From an uncultured Clostridia bacterium (GTDB lineage Bacteria > Bacillota > Clostridia > TANB77 > CAG-508): a stretch of DNA of 60,870 nucleotides. Shown here in pieces: positions 1 to 8,925 of the stretch. The notes beneath the pieces are model-generated. The model worked only from the letters and a program-made list of their open reading frames with translations, did not search any database and was not told the origin of the DNA. Made by a program: the position numbers and the translations under genes. Location: the NCBI GenBank assembly GCA_944391015.1, contig CALXRZ010000003.1, forward strand, positions 1-60,870. Reading direction: 5' to 3'. How positions within the stretch are numbered: the stretch's first letter is position 1; each line of letters starts with the position of its first letter.

Positions 1-3
1 ATT

Positions 4-44
4 AAAGCTCTCTAGTACGGTATTATACCTTACTAGAGAGCTTT
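4..44. terminator. Hairpin terminator after lemA
   Basis: A perfect 14-bp stem (arms 4-17 and 31-44) closes a 13-nt loop. It lies just beyond the lemA stop and has an A run and a T-rich tail, so it could end transcripts from either side. Confidence 0.8.
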
Positions 45-65
45 ATTTTAGCTATTTAAGTTTTT

Positions 66-692
66 TTACCCAAAATCGACCAAATTTGTACTGCTTGCCG
101 ACTCATCTGCTTTGAATGTTTCTATTTCTTCAAAGCCATAAATCTCTGCAAGAATACTTCCGGGGAAATGGCGTATTGTCCTATTGTATTCCGACACTTC
201 CTCGTTATAGGTTTCTCGAGCAATGGAAATCCGATTAACACTTCCTTCTATTTGGTCCATAAGACTAGTGTACTGTTCACTTGCAGTTAATTCAGGATTG
301 TCTTCCACAATAGAAATTAACCTATTAACTGCTGTTGTAAGGCTGTCATTAGCCTCACTAATTTGTTCCAAGTCTCCAGTATTAAAACTTTGTGCCAAGG
401 CTTCACGAGCATTTGTAATATCTTCAAATACTTGCTCCTCGTGCTTTGTATATGCTTTTACTGTAGAAACTAAATCAGGAATAAGTTCTAAACGCCTCTG
501 CATCATAGTTTCTACATTTGCTTCGGCATATGCAACATTCTCCTGCAAATCAACCAAATTGTTATAGGTAGAGATGAATGAGCCCACAACAGCGACTATT
601 CCCATTACAACAACCGTTAAAAAAGTAAAAAGGAAAACGGAGATTATCGTTATAAGTCTTTTGCTTTTTTCTTCATAACTGTTTTCGTTCAT
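66..692 (-). CDS. lemA: LemA family membrane protein
   Basis: LemA proteins are small membrane proteins of unclear function with one N-terminal helix and a long alpha-helical domain. Here a hydrophobic segment lies at about residues 15-40, followed by the family block with YNNLVDLQENVAYAEANVE and RLELIPDLVSTVKAY. I chose the ATG at 692 because it has a GGAGG five bases upstream; the longer frame from 707 has none. The next gene upstream is a TPM-domain protein, the usual partner of LemA, and the two form an operon. The length of about 208 residues is typical. The base composition is richer in G+C than most of the window. Confidence 0.93.
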   Translation of the reverse strand: MNENSYEEKSKRLITIISVFLFTFLTVVVMGIVAVVGSFISTYNNLVDLQENVAYAEANVETMMQRRLELIPDLVSTVKAYTKHEEQVFEDITNAREALAQSFNTGDLEQISEANDSLTTAVNRLISIVEDNPELTASEQYTSLMDQIEGSVNRISIARETYNEEVSEYNRTIRHFPGSILAEIYGFEEIETFKADESASSTNLVDFG

Positions 693-748
693 AAAGTATT
701 CCTCCAATAAATTATTCCTTTCAATTAACTGATGTTAAAACTACTGGC

Positions 749-2620
749 TTAAAAACCTCTTGATGCTCCACCTCCAGACGAATGACCTCCAAAGCCACCA
801 AAATGACTTCCACCACTAAAGCCACTAGAAGAGTTATGATGTGACGAATAGATAATATGCTCACGTTGTCTTTCCTCTTCTCTTCTTCTCTCTCTCCGTG
901 CGTGGTCGTCATCTGCTTCATTCTTAAACTTTCTCATCTGATTTAAGAGTTCAGCACTAAAATATGCTCTTTGCGCCATACTCAAATTATTATAGTACCT
1001 AAAAGCTTTAGAGATTTTATCTCTGTCGTCTTCATCTGCACTACTATGAATATGACCAATAGTCTGTTTAGCAGCTTCTTCTGCATTGCGAGCGGCATCA
1101 TAATTACGCTTATCTTCTTGCGCTTTCCTCAAAACAATCTCGTATTCTCGTAACATTTTATCATCAGGGAAAAACTCTTTTTGAGCATAAGTCAATTCTT
1201 CATAGAGCGAATACGCTTTATGCAAGGCATCATACTCTTCATAAGTTCCCTTTTGATTGTTATGATATACTTTAATCATTTCGTTATAGGCCTTTTGAGC
1301 TTCAGCTTTATCACGCAATTCTTGCTGCTCTTTTTCGTAAGCTTCGCGAAGCTTTACCGACTCTTGATATAATGCCCTTACTTTTGCAATGTCTGCTTTG
1401 ACATACTGCTGAGCTTTAATCTTTGCATCTTTCGGATTGAAAGTACTTTTGCTAAATGTGGAAATGTTATACTGCTGAGCTTTAGTTTCTGCATTATCAT
1501 ATGCTTTAATAGCATCTTCAAATACTTCAACATTGTCTTTGTCAGCAGGCATTCCCAGCACAGAATTAAGTTTCTGATCAATTACTCTTGCTTCAGCCAT
1601 AGCTTCAGCTTCGAGCATTTTTTTAACTTCTTTCTCAAAGTCTAATTCAGGATGCAATCTCCGAACTCTGCTATAGAATTCGTTGGTGCTTGCCAATCTT
1701 TCTGCAAGTGTTTTATTCGCCATTTCAAGTTTACTGTTGTCTTCCCTAAATGCCTCAACACATTCTTTAAGACTTAAACAACTTTTCTCCAATTCTTGTA
1801 TTTTCTTTGCTCCATTGTTATTACGCTCTTTTAATTTGCTATTTTCTTCAGATAATTTTCCATTATCTTCTTCAAGTTCATTTACTTGAGTTTTAAATTC
1901 ATTATATTTTTTCCAATATCTTACAAGCTGAATGATGTTAAGAACTATTGGAATGACAAATACCAATACAAACAAATAGCCAAACAACATATATTGCCAC
2001 TTATTTTGTTGTCCATTATTGACTTCGTCTCCGGTTGTAGGTGCAACTGCATCTGGTACTTCTGTTACATTCGAAGTCTCATTAGTACTACTCCAATCAA
2101 TAGGAACAACATTTCTTATTTCGGCAATTACAGCCTCTTGGACTGATTTTAAGCCTTCGGCAAACCTATCTTCCTTGAAATATTGCATTCCATAGTTATC
2201 AAGCAACTGCCCAGACTTAGAATCCGTAATATACGCTTGCATAGTTTTTCCTGTCTCAATTTTTACTTGTCTGTCTTCAACAGAAAGCAAAATTAAGATT
2301 CCCATACTATCTTTTCCAATTCCGTATTGCTCATACATAGAATAAGCATATTCCTCGATTTGATTGCCATTTAAACTATTTACTGTGGAAACAACTACTT
2401 GAATGCCGTCATACTCTTCTGCGAGTTTGACTGCATTTTCCATCATAACTTGCTTATCCTTTTCAGTAAAAAGATTGGCAAAATCATTGACGTAAAACTC
2501 GTCGGTTTGCTTTTCAACTTCTACATTGTACCTATTACTTCCAAAGGCAGTAAGGGATACTGTCATAAGCAGAAATGCAATGGCTAAAATAGTCCGCCAC
2601 AAATTACTTGTCCTTTTCAT
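749..2620 (-). CDS. TPM-domain membrane protein with coiled coil and Gly/Ser-rich tail
   Basis: A signal peptide is followed by a TPM (Psb32/YgcG-like) domain at about residues 30-180, with FVNDFANLF-like and GIQVVVSTVNSL segments, then a membrane helix near residue 215 and a long lysine/glutamate-rich coiled coil. The end is the GGSHFGGFGG-type tail, low in complexity and rich in Gly and Ser, typical of TPM proteins paired with LemA. The start at 2620 follows AGGAGG by five bases; the longer frame adds 14 residues without a binding site. At about 623 residues it is longer than usual, because of the coiled-coil insert. TPM domains may act in membrane protein quality control, but the exact job here is unknown. 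Confidence 0.88.
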   Translation of the reverse strand: MKRTSNLWRTILAIAFLLMTVSLTAFGSNRYNVEVEKQTDEFYVNDFANLFTEKDKQVMMENAVKLAEEYDGIQVVVSTVNSLNGNQIEEYAYSMYEQYGIGKDSMGILILLSVEDRQVKIETGKTMQAYITDSKSGQLLDNYGMQYFKEDRFAEGLKSVQEAVIAEIRNVVPIDWSSTNETSNVTEVPDAVAPTTGDEVNNGQQNKWQYMLFGYLFVLVFVIPIVLNIIQLVRYWKKYNEFKTQVNELEEDNGKLSEENSKLKERNNNGAKKIQELEKSCLSLKECVEAFREDNSKLEMANKTLAERLASTNEFYSRVRRLHPELDFEKEVKKMLEAEAMAEARVIDQKLNSVLGMPADKDNVEVFEDAIKAYDNAETKAQQYNISTFSKSTFNPKDAKIKAQQYVKADIAKVRALYQESVKLREAYEKEQQELRDKAEAQKAYNEMIKVYHNNQKGTYEEYDALHKAYSLYEELTYAQKEFFPDDKMLREYEIVLRKAQEDKRNYDAARNAEEAAKQTIGHIHSSADEDDRDKISKAFRYYNNLSMAQRAYFSAELLNQMRKFKNEADDDHARRERRREEERQREHIIYSSHHNSSSGFSGGSHFGGFGGHSSGGGASRGF

Positions 2621-2693
2621 AAAGTCCTCCTGTTGTTTTATGGGTTTATACTTACTTTTCAAAAACTTAAATAACCATCTCCTTTCAAATTAG

Positions 2694-2730
2694 AATAGGA
2701 TACTTAGCATAAAAATGCCTGTATCCTATT
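2694..2730. terminator. Hairpin between the rRNA methyltransferase and TPM genes
   Basis: Ten-base arms AATAGGATAC and GTATCCTATT enclose a 17-nt loop. It lies after the methyltransferase gene and before the TPM gene on the minus strand. The T-run is poor, so it could be a weak terminator or a leader hairpin. Confidence 0.4.
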
Positions 2731-2808
2731 TTAACATAAATTTACATAATTTTCAATATTTCTACTAAATATCTATACTAGCTTTTTGATTTTTTCACCA
2801 TATTATAT

Positions 2809-4167
2809 CTAATCTTTTAAACATAGCACTGCCACACACTCCACATTGCTCGTGAACGGGAACATATCTACCGGTTGAATCTCTTTTACTTCATATTTTG
2901 TCTCCATCATTTTTATATCTCTTACCATAGTTGCTGGATTACAGCTTACATAAACTAGTTTTTTTACTTCTAGTTCTAATATTTTGCCTATAGTTGTTTC
3001 ATCTAGTCCTCTTCTTGGCGGGTCTACAATAATTGCAGTAGGCTTAACATTTTTCACTTCTACTAATTCCTTAAAAGCCTTTTCTACATCTCCTGCAATA
3101 AATTCTATATTATCTACATTGTTCATTTTTGCATTTTCTTTTGCTGCCTCAACTGCCTCTTCTACAATTTCTATTCCATATACTTTCTTTACTTCGTTTG
3201 ATGCAAATATTCCTATTGTTCCTATTCCACAGTATAAGTCACAAAGTATATCATTTTTATCTAATTTTGCATAATCTATTGCCTTTTGGTATAACACCTC
3301 AGTTTGAATAGGGTTGGTTTGATAGAATGATTTTGCTGATATTTTAAATGTATAATTTCCTAATTTATCATATATAAAGCCATTACCATATAAAATAACA
3401 TCTTTTTCTCCCAGTATTACATTTGTGTTTTTATTATTTATGTTTTTTATAATTGTTTTTACATTTGGATATTTTTGAGTGATGTTGTTTACTAGCTCTG
3501 TTTCGTATTTTATATTATCTTCGTTTGTTACTATTACGCACATTATTTCATTTGTTTTAACTCCAATTTTTACAATAATATGCCTAATTGCCCCTTTTCT
3601 TGTGGTTTCATTATATATTGATATATGATTTTCTTTTATAAAGTTAAAAATTTCTTTTGCTACTTTTTCTGCTTCTTTGCTTTGTATTAAGCAATCTTGT
3701 ATTGGTACAATTTCGTGTGTTCTACTTGCAAATACTCCCATTACAGGTTTTCCATCTTTGTTTACACCTACCGGATATTGTAATTTGTTTCTGTAATTAT
3801 ATGGGCTTTTCATACCAATTACACCATTTACAGTTATTTTATTTTCTAAACTTTTATTTACTAAATTTTGTACCATATCTCTTTTTATTTTTAACGTTTC
3901 TTCATATTTTATATGTCTTAAGCTACAACCTCCACATCTTTTATATGTGGCACAATCAGGCTCTACTCTGTTCTCTGAGGCTTTTATTACTTCTAATAAC
4001 CTTCCAAATGCAAAAGTTTTGTTAACTTTTGTTATTACTATTTTACATATTTCTCCTTTTATTGCTCCTTTAATAAAAATAGTAAAATCATCTATTTTAG
4101 CTATTCCTTCGCCCTCATACCCATTGTCTATTATTTTAACTTTATATTCTTTATTTTTTTCTACCAA
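2809..4167 (-). CDS. 23S rRNA (uracil-5-)-methyltransferase, RlmD/RlmCD/TrmA family
   Basis: The protein transfers a methyl group from SAM to C5 of uridine in 23S rRNA or tRNA. It begins with a TRAM RNA-binding domain (YEGEGIAKIDDFTIFIKGA), followed by four cysteines of the iron-sulfur type (C-X5-CGGC and a later C). The C-terminal Rossmann methyltransferase has LCDLYCGIGTIGIF and VDPPRRGLD, and the catalytic cysteine in YVSCNPAT. The frame opens at 4203, but neither ATG (4203, 4176) has a usable binding site. A TTG at 4167 lies nine bases after AAAAGGA, so I prefer it. Firmicutes often carry several paralogues; which uridine is modified cannot be told from sequence alone. Confidence 0.9.
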   Translation of the reverse strand: MVEKNKEYKVKIIDNGYEGEGIAKIDDFTIFIKGAIKGEICKIVITKVNKTFAFGRLLEVIKASENRVEPDCATYKRCGGCSLRHIKYEETLKIKRDMVQNLVNKSLENKITVNGVIGMKSPYNYRNKLQYPVGVNKDGKPVMGVFASRTHEIVPIQDCLIQSKEAEKVAKEIFNFIKENHISIYNETTRKGAIRHIIVKIGVKTNEIMCVIVTNEDNIKYETELVNNITQKYPNVKTIIKNINNKNTNVILGEKDVILYGNGFIYDKLGNYTFKISAKSFYQTNPIQTEVLYQKAIDYAKLDKNDILCDLYCGIGTIGIFASNEVKKVYGIEIVEEAVEAAKENAKMNNVDNIEFIAGDVEKAFKELVEVKNVKPTAIIVDPPRRGLDETTIGKILELEVKKLVYVSCNPATMVRDIKMMETKYEVKEIQPVDMFPFTSNVECVAVLCLKD

Positions 4168-4216
4168 TATTCTCATTCCTTTTATATTGTAATCAGTTTG
4201 CACATTTGCAAGTTAT

Positions 4217-5065
4217 TTACTCTTCAAATATTTCGTCTCTATTTTTCTTTAGATTAAAATTAAATTTATAATAATATGGTTGAATATCTCCTACTTGATC
4301 TGCAAAATATATAAGATTGCCATCTTTGTCTTTAATTTTTAAGTTTGGAAATGTTCTAATCATTTTTCTATCATCCCAATATGTATTTATAAATTTTGCA
4401 AGTTTTTCGTTATTATATATTTTTTCGTATGCACTGTCTGCCCTTTCTTTATTTACTACAGGTAGGTTGTTTTCGTGAATTTTCCTTACAATAAAGTATT
4501 CCAAGGCATACCCTGTAAGTACAAAATCTATAAATAAAAATATTGTCACACCAAGTGTTATTATCTTTAATTTATTTACTGAAATTTTAGATTTAAGCCA
4601 ATTTATTAGTCTATCAACTCTAGGATTTATATATGACATTAAGTATATTGCTAAAAGCCCCCAGAAAATTGAGAAGAATACACATATTCTCCCATTCAAA
4701 TTTAGTGGCATATTTGAATAATCCCACCATTTTACATTTAGCGCTACCTCACCTATCCAGCTTACAACATACTCTATAATAGACCCTACAACAAATCCTC
4801 CCCAAAATAACCTATTACTATTTTGGTTAAAATATTGAAGGGATAATATCATTATTACTGCACCTAAGCCATAAATTCCACAAAATGGTCCATATAAAAA
4901 GCTTTGCCTACTTTCCCAAGTTCCTTTAGTAACAATTCCAAAAATTGTTTCTATAATGTAACCTAACACGCTATATATAATAAAATAAGCCAAAATTCTC
5001 CATATTGTGTAGCCAAAAATAGTTAATCTCTTTTTTTGTTTTGTTTGTTCTTTTACTTTTTCCAT
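4217..5065 (-). CDS. CmpB-like multi-pass membrane protein (PF06541 type)
   Basis: About six hydrophobic segments and the conserved block FLYGPFCGIYGLGAV, with a later WWDYSNMPLNLNGRI, place it in the 'putative ABC-transporter type IV' family (CmpB). Despite the name, no transport role has been shown that I can rely on. The C-terminal 90 residues are cytoplasmic and charged and are absent from the shorter paralogue at 59040-59657. AAGGAACG precedes the ATG. It ends 13 bases before the first ATG of the methyltransferase frame, so the two may be cotranscribed. Confidence 0.8.
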   Translation of the reverse strand: MEKVKEQTKQKKRLTIFGYTIWRILAYFIIYSVLGYIIETIFGIVTKGTWESRQSFLYGPFCGIYGLGAVIMILSLQYFNQNSNRLFWGGFVVGSIIEYVVSWIGEVALNVKWWDYSNMPLNLNGRICVFFSIFWGLLAIYLMSYINPRVDRLINWLKSKISVNKLKIITLGVTIFLFIDFVLTGYALEYFIVRKIHENNLPVVNKERADSAYEKIYNNEKLAKFINTYWDDRKMIRTFPNLKIKDKDGNLIYFADQVGDIQPYYYKFNFNLKKNRDEIFEE

Positions 5066-5180
5066 ATAAAATTACGTTCCTTTCTTGATTACGTATTGCG
5101 AAGTAAAAACCATATGTGGGACTTATTTACAATTTAATTTACAAGCTGTTTATTGTTTTTACATAAACGCATATTGACAA

Positions 5181-5225
5181 AATACTTTTTACAATTTAAG
5201 CCCGTCCCCAATTGTAAAAAGTATT
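5181..5225. repeat. Palindromic repeat with loop GGGGACGGGCTTA
   Basis: Two perfect 16-base arms (AATACTTTTTACAATT and its complement) flank a GC-rich 13-nt loop. A smaller relative lies at 7365-7390. The loop resembles the GGGGACAGG core of the repeats at 16675, 18432 and 56892. Confidence 0.6.
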
Positions 5226-5278
5226 ATACACTTTTTTATATATATTAGCAACACTTTTATTTCAATCTTTTTTTGATA

Positions 5279-5330
5279 AGTTACTGGATAATGGTGCTCA
5301 ATAAAATCTAGGCACTATTATCCAGTAACT
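5279..5330. repeat. Long inverted repeat, 19-bp stem
   Basis: Arms of 19 bases starting AGTTACTGGATAAT pair with one G-T wobble around a 14-nt loop. No T-run follows on either strand, so it is not a classic terminator. It may be a remnant of a small palindromic element or an RNA processing site after the cad operon. Confidence 0.5.
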
Positions 5331-5401
5331 TTGGTAAATCAAGCACGTCACAGCTTTTGCAAAAATTATTTTTATTATATTATTTTATAAAAGACCATAT
5401 T

Positions 5402-7345
5402 TTATGACTTGGTATGTAAAGCCCTTATTGCATTTAAAATAGCTAAAATCGATACTCCAACATCTGCAAATACTGCTTGCCACATTGTAGAAATGCCTAA
5501 AGCAGATAATATTAAAACTAGTATTTTTACTGCTATCGCAAATATAATATTTTCTTTCACAATTTTCATTGTCTTTTTTGATATTTGTATTGCGTTTATT
5601 ATTTTAGATGGCTCATCTGTCATTATTACAACGTCTGCTGCTTCTATGCTACTGTCTGCACCTATTCCTCCCATTGCAACTCCTATATCAGAAATTGCAA
5701 GTACTGGTGCATCGTTTATACCATCTCCAACAAAGATAAGTTTTCCTTTTTCTGATTTTGTTTTAAGTAATTCTTCTACCTTTGCCACTTTTTTATCTGG
5801 TAATAATTCTGTGTATACTGTATTTATTCCAATTTCTTTTGCCACTGCTTCTCCTACTTCTTTTTTATCACCTGTAAGCATTACAATTTGCTTTATATTA
5901 TTTCTTTTTAACTCTTCTATAGTCTTTTTTGCATCAGCTTTTATTGTATCTGATATTAAAATATGTCCTGCAAACTTTCCATCTATTGCAACATATAAGA
6001 TTGTTCCAATATCATTACATTTTGTAAATTCTATTTTCCTTTCATTCATTAGCTTTTCGTTTCCAACTAGTACGTTTTGTTTTCCTATTTGTGCTTCAAT
6101 TCCACGTCCAGATAGTTCTTGCGAGCTTATTATTTGACTTTCATCTATTTTCTTTCCATATGCTTTTTTTACAGATTTAGATATTGGATGGTTTGAATAA
6201 TTTTCTGCATATGCTGTTATTTTTAGTAGCTCCTCTTGGGTAATTTTATAATCCTGTATTCCAGCCCTTTCCACTTCATTATTCAAGCTTATACTTTCCC
6301 CTAAATTATTCTGTACAAAGCCTTTTGTTTCAATTTGGTTATCGGTTTTAGCCACTTCTACTTTTTGTACTTCAAACACACCTTCTGTTAAAGTTCCTGT
6401 TTTATCAAAAACAGCTATTTCCGTGCTGGCCAAAGCTTCTAGATAGTTGCTTCCTTTAACTAATATTCCAATTTTAGAAGCTCCTCCAATTCCTCCAAAA
6501 AAGCTTAATGGTATAGATATTACTAGTGCACAAGGACACGAAACCACTAAGAATGACAATGCTCTATATATCCAATCTTGAAAATTTGCTCCTTTCACAA
6601 TAAGTGGTGGAACTATTGCAAGTACAACTGCTATAATTACAACTGTTGGTGTATAATATCTTGCAAATTTAGTTATAAAGTTCTCAGATTTAGATTTTTT
6701 ACTACTAGCATTTTCCACTAAGTCTAGTATTTTACTTACAGTAGATTCTCCAAACTTTTTTGTTACCTCTACTTTTATTGTACCATTCAAATTGATACAA
6801 CCACTAAGTATATCTTCTCCTTTGCCTACTTCTCTTGGCAATGATTCTCCCGTTAATGCTTTTGTGTCTAATGTTGTATTTCCCTCAATTATACGTCCAT
6901 CTAATGGAACTTTTTCTCCAGGCTTTATTACGATGGTCTCTCCTATTTGCACTTCTTCCGGAGCTACTTTTTCTAAATTTCCGTTTCTATATGCATTCGC
7001 ATAGTCTGGTCTAATATCCATTAAACTTGCAATTGATTTTCTTGATTTATCAACTGCATAACCTTGAAATAGCTCTCCTATTTGGTAAAATAGCATAACT
7101 GCTACTGCCTCAGGAAATTCGCCTATTGCAAAAGCTCCAATGGTAGCAATAGCCATTAAAAAGTTCTCATCAAATATCTCTCCTTTAAAAATATTTTTTA
7201 TTGCATCTTTTATAATTTCAAAACCAACTATAATATAACTTACGATAAAAATCCCGTTATTTATCCAAACGTTTTCAAATTTAACTGCCATAGCAAATAT
7301 AAAAAGTATAAGAGCAATTATTATTTTTATTCCATCTTTCTTCAT
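5402..7345 (-). CDS. cadA: Cd2+/Zn2+/Pb2+-exporting P1B-type ATPase
   Basis: This is an integral membrane pump that uses ATP to export soft divalent metals. Visible motifs in order: the actuator TGES (ALTGESLPREVG), the metal-site CPC in VVSCPCALV, the phosphorylation site DKTGTLTEG, the HP-type nucleotide motif NHPISKSV, and the hinge GDGINDAPV. The sequence after CPC (SIPLSFFGGIGGASKIG) is typical of the Zn/Cd group. At 647 residues it lacks the N-terminal heavy-metal-binding domain common in CadA. It lies downstream of an ArsR-type regulator gene in the same orientation, 66 bases away, and is surely controlled by it. Confidence 0.95.
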   Translation of the reverse strand: MKKDGIKIIIALILFIFAMAVKFENVWINNGIFIVSYIIVGFEIIKDAIKNIFKGEIFDENFLMAIATIGAFAIGEFPEAVAVMLFYQIGELFQGYAVDKSRKSIASLMDIRPDYANAYRNGNLEKVAPEEVQIGETIVIKPGEKVPLDGRIIEGNTTLDTKALTGESLPREVGKGEDILSGCINLNGTIKVEVTKKFGESTVSKILDLVENASSKKSKSENFITKFARYYTPTVVIIAVVLAIVPPLIVKGANFQDWIYRALSFLVVSCPCALVISIPLSFFGGIGGASKIGILVKGSNYLEALASTEIAVFDKTGTLTEGVFEVQKVEVAKTDNQIETKGFVQNNLGESISLNNEVERAGIQDYKITQEELLKITAYAENYSNHPISKSVKKAYGKKIDESQIISSQELSGRGIEAQIGKQNVLVGNEKLMNERKIEFTKCNDIGTILYVAIDGKFAGHILISDTIKADAKKTIEELKRNNIKQIVMLTGDKKEVGEAVAKEIGINTVYTELLPDKKVAKVEELLKTKSEKGKLIFVGDGINDAPVLAISDIGVAMGGIGADSSIEAADVVIMTDEPSKIINAIQISKKTMKIVKENIIFAIAVKILVLILSALGISTMWQAVFADVGVSILAILNAIRALHTKS

Positions 7346-7364
7346 AATTCTTCCCTTCTTTTCA

Positions 7365-7390
7365 GCAATTATGGACGGGCCTAAATTGCA
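7365..7390. repeat. Small hairpin, loop core GGACGGGC
   Basis: GCAATT and AATTGC flank a loop containing GGACGGGCCC. It sits between the regulator and pump genes and shares its loop with the larger palindrome at 5181-5225. It could lower or separate pump expression, or may just be a repeat copy. Confidence 0.45.
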
Positions 7391-7411
7391 AATTTTATTT
7401 TTTGTTTTTAT

Positions 7412-7774
7412 CTATTTTTTATGTTCTATGTGCTCCATCGCTATTTCAAATACATATTTTACGTGTTCATCATCAAGCATATAGTACACCTCTTTGCCTT
7501 GTCTTCTACACTTTACTATTCCCATTCTTCTTAAAGTTCCTAATTGATGTGATATTGACGATTTACTCATTCCCAATACATTTGCTATATCACATACGCA
7601 CATTTCGTTTTCGTCCAATGCAAATAGTATTTTAGTTCTTGTTGTGTCACCTAATATTTTAAAGAATTCTGCTATTTTATTAAACGAGTCCTCATCAGGC
7701 ATCTGCTTTAAGGCTTTGTCTACTACATCTTGGTGGATAATGTTACAGTCACATATAAATTCATTCTTTGACAT
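7412..7774 (-). CDS. cadC: Metal-sensing repressor, ArsR/SmtB (CadC/CmtR) family
   Basis: This is a winged-helix DNA-binding repressor released by metal. The helix-turn-helix is at about residues 55-85 (CVCDIANVLGMSKSSISHQLGTLR), and the sequence EMCVCDIA is the ELCVC-type metal site of the alpha-3 family. Additional N-terminal cysteines (FICDCNII) could complete a CadC-like site. The end EHVKYVFEIAMEHIEH has histidines and glutamates that could form a second site. It is the first gene of the operon, before the P-type ATPase, and its promoter carries two inverted repeats of the expected type. Which metal is sensed (Cd, Pb, Zn) is inferred only. Confidence 0.93.
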   Translation of the reverse strand: MSKNEFICDCNIIHQDVVDKALKQMPDEDSFNKIAEFFKILGDTTRTKILFALDENEMCVCDIANVLGMSKSSISHQLGTLRRMGIVKCRRQGKEVYYMLDDEHVKYVFEIAMEHIEHKK

Positions 7775-7819
7775 TAGTTTTCCTCCTGTTCTATGAGTTT
7801 ATTATTTATATTGTTTTGA

Positions 7820-7877
7820 TTGAATATTTATTCAACTGTTTTACTATATTATAGTTGAATGCTTGTTCAATTGTCAA
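7820..7877 (-). promoter_or_regulatory. cad promoter with two repressor operators
   Basis: The -35 TTGACA (7872-7877) and -10 TATAAT (7848-7853) are both perfect, 18 bases apart. Operator 1, TTGAACAAGCATTCAA (7855-7870), fills the spacer. Operator 2, TTGAATAAATATTCAA on the minus strand (7820-7835), lies just after the expected start. Both fit the TTGAA-N6-TTCAA pattern known for ArsR/SmtB repressors. Confidence 0.88.
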
Positions 7878-7915
7878 TAGATTTTGAAAAATATTTTTAT
7901 TATTTTAGCATTAAA

Positions 7916-8002
7916 AAAAAGAAGTATAGCCTCTAAAAAAAGTATGAAAATCAGCTTGACCGACATATTTGAAATACTTTTTTAGAGGCTATACTTCTTT
8001 TT
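7916..8002. terminator. Very long hairpin after the superoxide reductase gene
   Basis: A 24-25-bp stem with one bulge (arms starting GAAGTATAGCCTCT) surrounds a 28-nt loop and is flanked by A and T runs. It follows the desulfoferrodoxin gene and precedes the cad promoter, so it insulates the two. The stem is unusually long for a terminator. Confidence 0.7.
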
Positions 8003-8020
8003 AAAATTAAATATATTGTT

Positions 8021-8404
8021 TTACTCTACTTCTGTCTTCCATAATCCGTGTTTGTTGCAGTATGCATATATTGTAGATTCTGGAATATATTTGAATCTAA
8101 CTTCTGGTTTTTGATTTGGATGAAGTCTTATTCTTGTTGTTTGATTATCGCTTACTTGTGCAATCCACATTATATAATGGTCTTCTACCATAGGGTGCTC
8201 TACCTCTCCTACTCTTACTATTATTTCGTCTCCATCCTTTTCATATACTGGTACGTGTTTTTCAGTTGCTGCATCTTGGCTGTTTGCTACTAATAGTTCC
8301 ATTTCTTTTCCACAACATCTCATATGGTTAATGTCACCATCTATTAGTCCTATTATGTTACCACAAATTGGGCATTTATAAAATACTGTATTTTTTTCTT
8401 TCAT
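8021..8404 (-). CDS. dfx: Desulfoferrodoxin, 2Fe superoxide reductase
   Basis: Reduces superoxide to peroxide without making oxygen, the usual anaerobe strategy. The N-terminal desulforedoxin centre is complete (CPICG and a CC pair, four Fe-binding cysteines in about 20 residues). The catalytic centre II ligands appear in order: the His in EKHVPVY, two His in VEHPMVEDHYIMW, then Cys and His in YCNKHGLW. The Glu-Lys pair by the first His matches the family. It is 127 residues long, the usual length, and the start follows AGGAGGTAATG. It is a single-gene unit with its own promoter and terminator; no rubredoxin gene lies nearby. Confidence 0.96.
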   Translation of the reverse strand: MKEKNTVFYKCPICGNIIGLIDGDINHMRCCGKEMELLVANSQDAATEKHVPVYEKDGDEIIVRVGEVEHPMVEDHYIMWIAQVSDNQTTRIRLHPNQKPEVRFKYIPESTIYAYCNKHGLWKTEVE

Positions 8405-8431
8405 TTTTCATTACCTCCTGTTTTTTTGTAT

Positions 8432-8460
8432 ATGTTATCACAAGACTGATTAGTTTTCAA
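8432..8460 (-). promoter_or_regulatory. Promoter of the superoxide reductase gene
   Basis: TTGAAA (8455-8460) and TAACAT (8432-8437) are 17 bases apart and sit a short distance before the AGGAGG of the gene. I see no clear operator. Confidence 0.55.
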
Positions 8461-8654
8461 GTGCTAAAATTTAATAAATCATTGGAATTTGTAATATTTT
8501 GTCGATAAGTTTCTGTTGACTTTATTTAAGATGGATGATATAGTTTTAGTATAGTTTCTAGGTCTTTATATTTATTTCAATAAAAATTTATTCTTTTTAT
8601 TTTTTCAAAAAAATTGTAAAAAATAATATAAAATGTTATAATGGAGGTGATGTT

Positions 8655-8921
8655 TTGCCTTTAATTTCACAATTTTATGGCATACTAATTTATATTTACA
8701 AAGAATTAGGTGGTCACCATAAAGAACCACATTTTCACGTAAAATATAATGAATATGAAATGTCAATATCTTTATCAGGTAAAGTCTTAGATGGCTATAT
8801 TCCAACTAAACAAAAGAAATTATTAGATGCTTGGTTATCATTACACGAAGATGAATTAAAAGCCTCTTGGTATTCATATAATAATGATGGCGAAGTAATT
8901 AAAATAAAAGGATTGGAGTGA
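8655..8921 (+). CDS. DUF4160 domain protein
   Basis: The 88-residue protein begins with the family start MPLISQFYGILIYIY and has the conserved HHKEPHFHVKY block. The start is a TTG, six bases after GGAGGTG; the neighbouring ATG is out of frame. DUF4160 proteins are often found with DUF2442 proteins, as here, with the next gene four bases away. The pair resembles small toxin-antitoxin-like modules, but no activity is known to me, so that role is a guess. It is one of the few plus-strand genes in this half. Confidence 0.88.
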   Translation: MPLISQFYGILIYIYKELGGHHKEPHFHVKYNEYEMSISLSGKVLDGYIPTKQKKLLDAWLSLHEDELKASWYSYNNDGEVIKIKGLE

Positions 8922-8925
8922 TTTT

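Larger units (their letters stand above)
5066..5401. other. Gene-free stretch holding two long palindromes
   Basis: Between the P-type ATPase stop and the CmpB-like gene start I see no coding frame, only two strong hairpins, listed separately. The rest is AT-rich. Confidence 0.6.

Noticed and set aside
5409-6137. Long plus-strand open frame of 242 codons
   Set aside because: It is the antisense shadow of the P-type ATPase gene, has no ribosome binding site, and its translation has no recognisable features.
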